From positions 19,758,079 through 19,822,078 of the forward strand of contig NC_081543.1 in assembly GCF_901000735.1 (NCBI RefSeq): DNA of 64,000 bases, read 5' to 3'. The position numbers and the translations under genes were made by a program. Below, one piece after another: positions 57,171 to 64,000 of this stretch (position 1 is its first letter; the number at the start of each line of letters is the position of its first letter). The notes below the pieces were generated by a model. The model saw only the letters and a program-made list of their open reading frames with translations. It was not told the origin of the DNA and searched no databases. This stretch comes from Corylus avellana. Its lineage: Eukaryota > Streptophyta > Magnoliopsida > Fagales > Betulaceae.

Positions 57171-57707
57171 TGATGTAGCGGAACACTAAGGTAACTAATC
57201 AAAGAGTAGCATCTTTGATTCTGTAAGGAGAAACGTCTTCGTCTTCTACCCAAAAAGATAAAAATATGCCCGCAGGCTAAAAGAAAGATAAAATTCCGCA
57301 GAGTAATTGAGAGAGAATTCTTTGATTTAATAATAATTTAATAAGCTAGTTTTACATAATAAACTAGCATACTTATATAAGAGAAATACTTGTAGAAAAA
57401 GTAAACTTAATCCTAGTAGTAATAGTAAACCTAATCCTAGTAACAATAATAAACCTAATCTTAATAAGGAAAGGAGAATAATTAAAACAAATCTAACCCT
57501 ATTAAGGAAAGGAATTAAAGTCCTAATAAAATAAAATCCTAATATAGTATTGACAATCAGCGAGAATCGTGACTATCTTTTCTTTTGTACTTCCATTGTC
57601 TGAGAACGGATAAAATTCTGATCAAGCGGCGCTCTTCCAATATTATTATTGATATTTTCCTTATTTTCGTTTTTACCAAAAATATAGGTAAATATCGTCC
57701 TAAATCA
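57171..57707 (-). repeat. 5' LTR (minus strand) of short element
   Basis: 537 bp; on the minus strand it ends TACATCA, directly before the primer site. Confidence 0.8.
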
Positions 57708-57712
57708 CCTAG

Positions 57713-57959
57713 AACATAAATGATCTGATTTCTGTCAGAATCAAGATTCCATGTCCACTAACTCTCCATTTCACTTTTTCACTGGACAATTACCTGATAT
57801 ACTTTAACAAACATTTTTTAAGTTCTAAAAAGTTAAAAAAGACACCAAAGAATGTTGGGGTTTATTTGAGTTGCATCACATAAGAACATACATTCTTATT
57901 CCATACATAAAAAAAAGTCTCTCGTCTCTCTCTCACCCTCATCCACCTCCGCCTAAGTG
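57713..57959. other. Spacer before L1 element
   Basis: No feature seen beyond short A-runs and a pyrimidine-rich CTCTCTCGTCTCTCTCTC-like stretch that may be the L1 5' untranslated region. Confidence 0.35.
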
Positions 57960-58019
57960 CAGGCGAGTGGGTGGCGCATGAGAATTGATTTAGTGTCTAG
58001 TATTTAGATTGATTTGTTC

Positions 58020-60153
58020 ATGGCTGGTCCGAGAAGGTGGTCTGTGGAGTCCAAAGTGTTTGAGGTGCTGATTAAGGGAGGAGCATCAGGGGTAAGGATC
58101 TTGGAAAAAAGCAAAAGGAGGCATAAATCCATTTTCTTGCAAAAGGCCGAGCTGCTGTGGCTGGTGCATATAGTGGAGGACTTAGTGGTAGTGGAAACTT
58201 CGGAGGTCTTTTGAGATCAATCCAGAGCAGGGTATCCACGGATCATTGCACAAAAATGCTCCAATAGACATGGGCGTTTTCTGACAGTAGAAGAATTCGA
58301 TGGAAGGCATAGGAGTGGCTCGATCATCATTCCAGAAGGAAGATATGGTCAAGGCTGGGAACGATTCACCAGGGAGGTGTGTTTCGCAAAATCATCTCTC
58401 TGTGCGGGTACGGAGGATAGGGAGGGGAAGAAAGAGGAGGGGGCGAGAAGAAGGAGATTCACGGAGGTGTGGAGGCAGTCGATGCAACCGGCAGAGGAGT
58501 GTTTTAACTCATTTCCTGGACCAATAGCTAGGGTGCCTAGTTGGTTGAAAGAGGCTTCTGCCGAGAGGGACAAGCAAGAACGAGTTTCTGTCAACCAAGG
58601 GACGGATTTGCATCAGTTCAAAGCCCCGGTGAGGGCTGTCGGTGGCGGAGGGGAGGGCTCAAAGAGGTCCTTTTCTGCTTTTGTGGCGGGAACGATTAAC
58701 CCAAAGGAAGGGGAGATTTCGGGGAAGGCCAATAGGGCTTCGGCGAGTTGCATACCACCTTCGTTGAGCGATTTGTGTCCCGTGGAGAGGAAGACAGCTT
58801 CGAAATCTGGAGCAGATCACGTGAAGGGAGGGGAGGGGGATGGCTGCCACGATGCACAGTCCCTCTTTCGTGTGAAAATGGAACTAATAAATGTGAGGGA
58901 GTCATTGAACAGGCTACAAGGAGAGGTAGTGCTGGGTTTGGAAAAGCTAGATATTGTTTTTAAATATCTAGAAAGTCAGATCTCTCCTTCCAAGGCGGGA
59001 GGAGTTGGTGAATGTGGACTGGTATTAGGGGTCAAACTCACCCAAGGCATGGCCCAATACAAGATTAAGGAGCGGCCCAATTTGATTCAAGGAGAGTCCA
59101 AGCAAGTGTTTAAGACCTACTATAGGAGGAAGAAGTCTTGGCCCAAATTGGGTTTCGGTCTCGACAAGGGCCCGGTATTTGCAAGATAGGGTGGACAAGG
59201 AGTCTAGGGCGAGGACTTTGGAGAGAGGGGAGGGGTCGCGAACAGGGAAGGAGCCGGTAAGTACGCCGGACTCCGCACCGGACTCCATGGTGGGCGGTTC
59301 CATAGCTCCGGCGGGCGTCACCGGCATTGCTGAATTGCCCGTTTTCAGGCTGCTTCACACTGATAAGGAGATCTATGCTGCTTCCCGCACGTCGATCGTC
59401 CCCGCGGCAACAGCAGAGGTGCCAACGAGAGCGGATTTGCCTAAAAAGGGGTTGGCGAGGATGAATCAGGAGAGGGGGGAAGGTTTGGGTGATGGTGCGA
59501 TGGTGGGTACTTCTGTTCAAGCTAAGCTGACAATGGGTTCCGCCTCGGGTCCTCGGGGTAAGTCGCAGGTTGTCTTACTTTCTGACGATTCTTCTCCGAT
59601 TCTCGGCCTCGATGATCAATGCTTTTCAAAGGGTGGATCGAGTGTCTCTGGCTGGGGGATTTTGGAGGAGAAGCCTGAAAATGGGAAGCCATCGGAGCGC
59701 TCTGGGGTTGCTGTCGGATCAATCTCAGGTGTGGAACTATTGGGGTATGGCTTTGTGGAACAGTCTTCGGGTGGTTCTGAGATGGGCATTCTGGGCACAG
59801 CGTCGGGGGTAAATTTGGGCGGAGATTCCCTTGCAGTTGAGGTATCCTCGTCCCAGGTGTCCTGTGTTCCAAATTCTTTGGATGAGGATCTGTTGGCGGG
59901 TCAGGAGAAGGTTTTCACTATCCAGGTTTGTAAAGAGGTTGGCTTATCGTGTGATGGAGACGAAAGGAAGCTCGAAGCCACCATTGGGATGCTTATGGCT
60001 GACAACAAGGATAATGAAATGGAAAAGGAGGAGGCTACATCTGCAGTCAAAAAAGGTAAGAGAGAGCTTACTAATTTGCAGTCTTCGGTTAATTTCTTGG
60101 AATCTGCTGGGAAGGAGAGGAGTAAGGGGAGGGTCAATCGAGTTAACTCATGA
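58020..60153 (+). pseudogene. L1 ORF1, RNA-binding protein, frameshifted
   Basis: ORF1 proteins bind the L1 RNA. ATG 58,020 opens the typical plant start (RRWSVESKVFEV, then KSIFLQKAELLWL). The frame moves at about 58,212 and continues (RFLTVEEFDGRHRSGSIIIP) to a stop at 59,187. A third frame, open from about 59,179, carries the Ser/Gly-rich C-terminal part to 60,153. Its TGA overlaps the ORF2 start as ATGA (60,150-60,153), a coupling that supports this gene model. At least two frameshifts are present. No CCHC knuckle was noticed. Confidence 0.65.
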
Positions 60154-63100
60154 AACTCAAGATTATTTCATGGAATGTGAGAGGCCTGAATGAGAGGGTG
60201 AAGAAGTTGAGGGTTAGAAATCTGCTTAGAAGCTGTAAGGCAAATTTAATTTGTTTTCAAGAGACGAAGTTGGATTGTATTTCATTCAGCTTAGTGAGAA
60301 GTGTTTGGGGCTGCCCGTATGTGGAGTGGTGCTATGTTCCTTCTCGCGGGGCGTCGGGTGGCATTTTGCTCATGTGGGATAAGAGGGTAGTAGAGAAGAT
60401 AGATGCTGTTTTGGGTAGTTATGTGGCGGCCTGTTCTTTCAAAAATGTTGCGGATGGTCTTGTTTGGGCGTTCGCGGGGGTGTATGTGCCTAATAGAGTC
60501 AACTCCAGACGTCTTCTTTGGGAGGAGCTGGTAGGGGTAATGAGCTGCTGGGATATGCCGTGGTGTATTGGTGGGGACTTCAATGTTACTCTTTACCCAA
60601 GTGAAAGATCGAGGGGAGTTTCTTCTCTGGCTGCCATGAGGGATTTTGGTGAATTCATATCGGAGCAGGGCCTCATGGACCTTCCCTTAGTTGGGGGGAT
60701 CTCCACTTGGTCCAATAGTCGCTCTTGGTCTAGGCTTGATCGATTTCTAGTTTCTACGGATTGGGAAGTTCGTCATCCAGATTTGCGACAAAAGAGGATG
60801 CTTCGGGTTTGCTCTGACCATGCTCCTATTATGCTGGATTGCAATCCGTTCTAAGGAGGTAAAAGACCCTTCAAATTTGAGAATATGTGGCTAAAAGCGG
60901 AGGGTTTTGTGAAAGAAGTCCGTAGCTGGTGGGCCTCGTATAATTTTCATGGCACCCCGAGTTACATCCTTTCCAAGAAGCTGCAAGCTCTCAAATGGGA
61001 CATTAAGAGATGGAATGACCAAGATTTTGGCAACGTGGGGGTGAGTATTAAGGCTCGCATGGCTGATCTTAAAGCACTTGAAAGGGCGGAAGAAGAGAGG
61101 GGCTTATCTACCGAGGAGATCGAGAAGAAAAGGGTGCTTGCCAGAGAGCTAGAATCCTCCCTCCTTCAAGAAGAAATCAGTTCGAGGCAAAAATCTAGGA
61201 TCCGTTGGTTGAAAGAGGGTGACAAGTGCACGAAATTCTTCCATCGGATTGCTAACGCCAACCGCAGACAGAATTATATTGAGTCATTGAATATTAATGG
61301 CACTATATCTACGGATCAAGAGGCTATTAGTAATCATATCATCCACTATTATGAGTCGCTTTTCACGGAGACTCTCAGTTGGAGACCGAGGTTGGATAAT
61401 CTACACTTCGACAGATTGGATGTTGATGAATCCTCTAGTTTGGAAGTTCCTTTTGAGGAAAGGGAGGTGTAGGAGGTGGTAAAAAAAATAGATAGGGACA
61501 AGGCTCCAGGCCCGGATGGTTTTTCTATGGCTTTCTTCCAGAATTGTTGGGATGTGATCAAAAGGGACATTAAGGCTGTTTTTGCGGAGTTCCATGATAG
61601 AGGCAAATTTGAAAAAAGCTTTGATGCTACTTTTCTGGCTCTTATTCCGAAGTCACATGGGGCCTCCGATCTGAAGAACTTCCATCCAATTAGCCTTGTG
61701 GGGGGGATCTACAAGATTATAGCTAAGGTCTTAGCCAATAGAATGAGGAGTGTTATGGATCGAGTCATCTCCAATTCACAGAATGCTTTCGTCAAAGGTA
61801 GACATATTTTGGATTCGGTTCTTATAGCCAATGAATGCCTTGATAGCCGAATCAGAGCAAGGGATCCCGGCCTCTTGTGTAAGTTGGATATGGAAAAGGC
61901 TTATGACCATATGAACTGGAAGTTTTTACTCTACGTGTTAAGAAGGTGCGGCTTTGGCAAGAAATGGTGCTTATGGATTGAACATTGTATATCGTCTGTG
62001 CGGTTTTCAGTTTTGATCAATGGCTCTCCTTTCGACTTCTTTGAGAGTTCGCGTGGGGTGAGACAAGGCGATCCCCTCTCGCCGTTTTTGTTCATCTTGG
62101 TTATGGAGGCGTTCAGCAGGATGATTAATGCTTCCATCAACAGGGGTTTCATCAATGGCTTTTATGTGGGTGCTGGAGAGTCGGAACAGGTTGTTGTTTC
62201 TCACCTTCTTTTTGCAGATGATACGTTGGTTTTTTGTGGGGCTGCTCCTGACCAAATCAGATTCATTTTTTTGATAAGTAAACTTCATCATAAACCAAAT
62301 CAGATTCATTAAAGCCCTTCTCATTGGCTTTGAGGCTGTTTCTGGGTTAAAAGTAAATCGGGCCAAATCGGTTTTGGCCCTTGTCGGAGGTGCGGGTGAG
62401 GTTTTTTGTGGGGCTGCTCCTGACCAAATCAGATTCATTAAAGCCCTTCTCATTGGCTTTTTGAGGCTGTTTCTGGGTTAAAAGTAAATCGGGCCAAATC
62501 GGTTTTGGCCCCTGTTGGAGGTGTGGGTGAGGCGGGTGAGTTGGCTGGCATTTTGGGTTGTGCCACCAGTTATTTGCCTTTGAAGTATCAGGGTCTTCCT
62601 CTAGGGGCTTCGTTCAAGCTTCTGGCTATTTGGGAAGACATGATAGAGAAGATTGCTAGAAGGTTGGCCCCCTGGAAACGTTCGCATCACTTTATCCAAC
62701 CTTCCTACTTACTTTTTGTCCCTCTTTCCTATTCCTATCTCTGTGGCGAATCGCATTGAGAAGATTCAACGGGATTTTTTATGGGGGAGGCTCAATGATG
62801 AGCTCAAGATCCACTTGGTCAGCTGGCACGAGGTTTGTAGTCCAATTTTGGAGGGCGGTTTAGGGATCCGGAGTCTGCGGTTTTTTAATCAAGCTCTTTT
62901 GGGGAAATGGTTGTGGAGATTTGCTATCGAAGAAGATGCTTGGTGGAGAAGGATTTTAGTGGCAAAGTATGGGGTGTTTCGGGGTGGTTGGCGCTCTAAA
63001 GTTCCTCGTGGTTCACATGGGGTGGGGCTATGGAAACACATTTGCAGGGGGTGGAGTTCGTTTCAATGTCATTTCAGATTAGATCCTGGCTTAGGGCTGA

Positions 63101-63938
63101 AAGTCAATTTTTGGGAGGATATTTGGTGCGGCGATACGTCCCTCAAGGAAGCTTTTCCCGGCCTTTTCAATATAGCTAGCAACAAGGCTGCCTGCATTGC
63201 GGACATCAGGGCGAGTATAAATGGTATGGTTCATTGGAATGTTACCGTTATTCGAAGAATTCATGATTGGGAGGAGGCGGCCTTAGCCTCCCTTCTCTCA
63301 CTCTTGTATGCGCTCTCATTGTGGGGGGAAGGGGAGGATCGAATGTGGTGGATTCCCTCTAGTAAAGGGAAGTTTGAGGTTCGCTCTTTTATAGGAAGCT
63401 CGTCCTTGAAGAGCCCAACCATTTCCCCTGGAAAAGTATTTGGCGCACTAAGGTTCCTTCGAGAGTGGCTTTTTTTGCTTGGTCAGCCACCATTGAGAAA
63501 TCCCTTACCTTGGATAATGTTAGAAAGAGGGGCATCGTTGTGATTAATCGATATTGTATGTGTGAATCGGAAGGGGAGTCTGTGGATCATCTCTTTCTTC
63601 ACTGTGGGGTTGCACGTTTTTTGTAGGATGCTATCTTCTCTCGGTTCAACATGTGTTGGGTTATGCCTAGAAGCGTCAAGGAGATGTTAGCTAGTTGGTG
63701 GCCGGGTGGTAAATCCCGAAGCGCGGTGGTGTGGAAGATGGCTCCCCTGTATCTCATGTGGTGCTTATGGAAGGAAAGGAATGCTAGATGCTTTGAGGAT
63801 TTGTCGAGAAACCTTGAGGACATTCTTCATTTCTTTTTGTATACACTCTTTATGTGGACTGCAGGATGGCTTGCTCCCATAGAGATCAATTTCCCTGATT
63901 TTCTTTTTATGTTCTCTTCTTCTTTCTCCTCTACTTAG
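60150..63938 (+). pseudogene. L1 ORF2, endonuclease and reverse transcriptase, broken
   Basis: ORF2 starts at ATG 60,150. The APE-type endonuclease (ISWNVRGLN, ICFQETKLD, WCIGGDFNV, CSDHAPIMLD) spans 60,150-60,850. The linker and RT follow, with [31 protein letters not shown], a [13 protein letters not shown] motif and FADDTLVF (about 62,211). A C-terminal zinc-binding segment (CMCESEGESVDHLFLHC) lies near 63,555-63,605. Breaks are stops at 60,852 and 61,470, a duplicated and inserted segment at 62,230-62,530, and further frame changes near 62,700, 63,540 and 63,620. RT catalytic residues remain visible but no functional protein can be made. Confidence 0.8.
62229..62530 (+). repeat. Tandem duplication with small insertion inside L1 RT
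   Basis: The segment from GTTTTTTGTGGGGCTGCTCC to GTGTGGGTGAGG occurs twice (from about 62,229 and again from 62,401). The first copy also has a 27-base insert TTTTTTGATAAGTAA...ATAA flanked by a 16-base direct repeat ACCAAATCAGATTCAT. Confidence 0.75.
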
Positions 63939-64000
63939 TCGCTCTCTTGTATACTCCCTGTGTACTTGGGTTGTGCCCCTCTACGCTCTTTAATGCATTA

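Larger units (their letters stand above)
55778..57707 (-). mobile_element. Complete short LTR retrotransposon
   Basis: LTRs at 55,778-56,290 and 57,171-57,707 (TGA.GTAG...TAAATCA) flank an 880-bp interior. The element reads on the minus strand: the tRNA-Met site (minus TTGGTATCAGAGCAAG) adjoins the right LTR, and a polypurine tract (minus AAGTGGGGGTGTC) adjoins the left. A perfect 5-bp duplication CCTAG surrounds it (55,773-55,777 and 57,708-57,712). There is no protease, RT or integrase. Confidence 0.85.
57960..64000 (+). mobile_element. L1-type LINE, decayed, runs off the window
   Basis: A plant L1 non-LTR retrotransposon with ORF1, then ORF2 with endonuclease, RT and a C-terminal zinc-binding segment. 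Its 3' end wording (CTTGTATACTCCCTGTGTAC and TTTAATGCATTA) is typical of plant L1 tails, so the window ends just before the poly-A or target duplication. The 5' boundary is approximate. Confidence 0.85.

Overview
This window is eukaryotic, flowering-plant nuclear DNA, most likely from a woody eudicot; the species cannot be named from the sequence. The evidence is intron-bearing plant gene fragments (UFD1-like, YchF-like), a SAUR gene, plant-type LTR, CACTA, Mutator-like, LINE and SINE elements, and endogenous plant pararetrovirus (Caulimoviridae) copies. There are no prokaryotic operons, and about two thirds of the window is nested repeats.

Region 1 (1-41,052) is one nested structure. The frame is a Tat/Athila-type Ty3/gypsy element with a tRNA-Asp primer site, a gag and a second ORF with a plant-transposon domain, but no visible pol. 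Both ends are tandem LTR arrays with a roughly 1.3 kb unit and a fixed 16-bp spacer. A CACTA element with a clean 3-bp target duplication sits inside one left LTR unit, and a fragment of another copy opens the window. About 7.6 kb (6,405-14,042) recurs almost unchanged at 15,007-22,644 across a 100-N gap, so it is either a true duplication or an assembly artefact.

Endogenous pararetrovirus DNA (florendovirus-like by layout) lies inside the gypsy element and is bounded by TA repeats. Scrambled minus-strand fragments come first (10,183-14,042 and again 18,785-22,958), followed by two plus-strand head-to-tail units. Unit A (22,959-29,738) carries movement protein, coat protein with zinc knuckle, protease and ORF2, but no RT/RNase H. 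Unit B (29,739-36,279) carries movement protein, protease, RT/RNase H and ORF2, but no coat protein. Their leaders, movement proteins and promoter regions are nearly the same, while their middles and ORF2s differ strongly. This looks like a two-component virus and is the main find. The last minus-strand movement-protein copy and unit A also form a head-to-head inverted repeat with arms of about 1.5 kb. All ORF1 copies are broken; only ORF2 of unit B is open throughout.

Region 2 (41,053-57,960) is host DNA with smaller insertions: the 3' exons of a broken UFD1-like gene directly next to the LTR array, an intact minus-strand SAUR gene, a 20-N gap inside a hairpin, a degenerate ~100-bp minisatellite, and the last two exons of a YchF-type ATPase gene (minus strand). 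The intron between those exons holds a Mutator-like foldback element with a small LTR element nested in it. A SINE and a complete short LTR retrotransposon with CCTAG target duplication follow.

Region 3 (57,960-64,000) is a decayed plant L1 LINE on the plus strand with ORF1, endonuclease, RT and a C-terminal zinc-binding segment, running to the window end.
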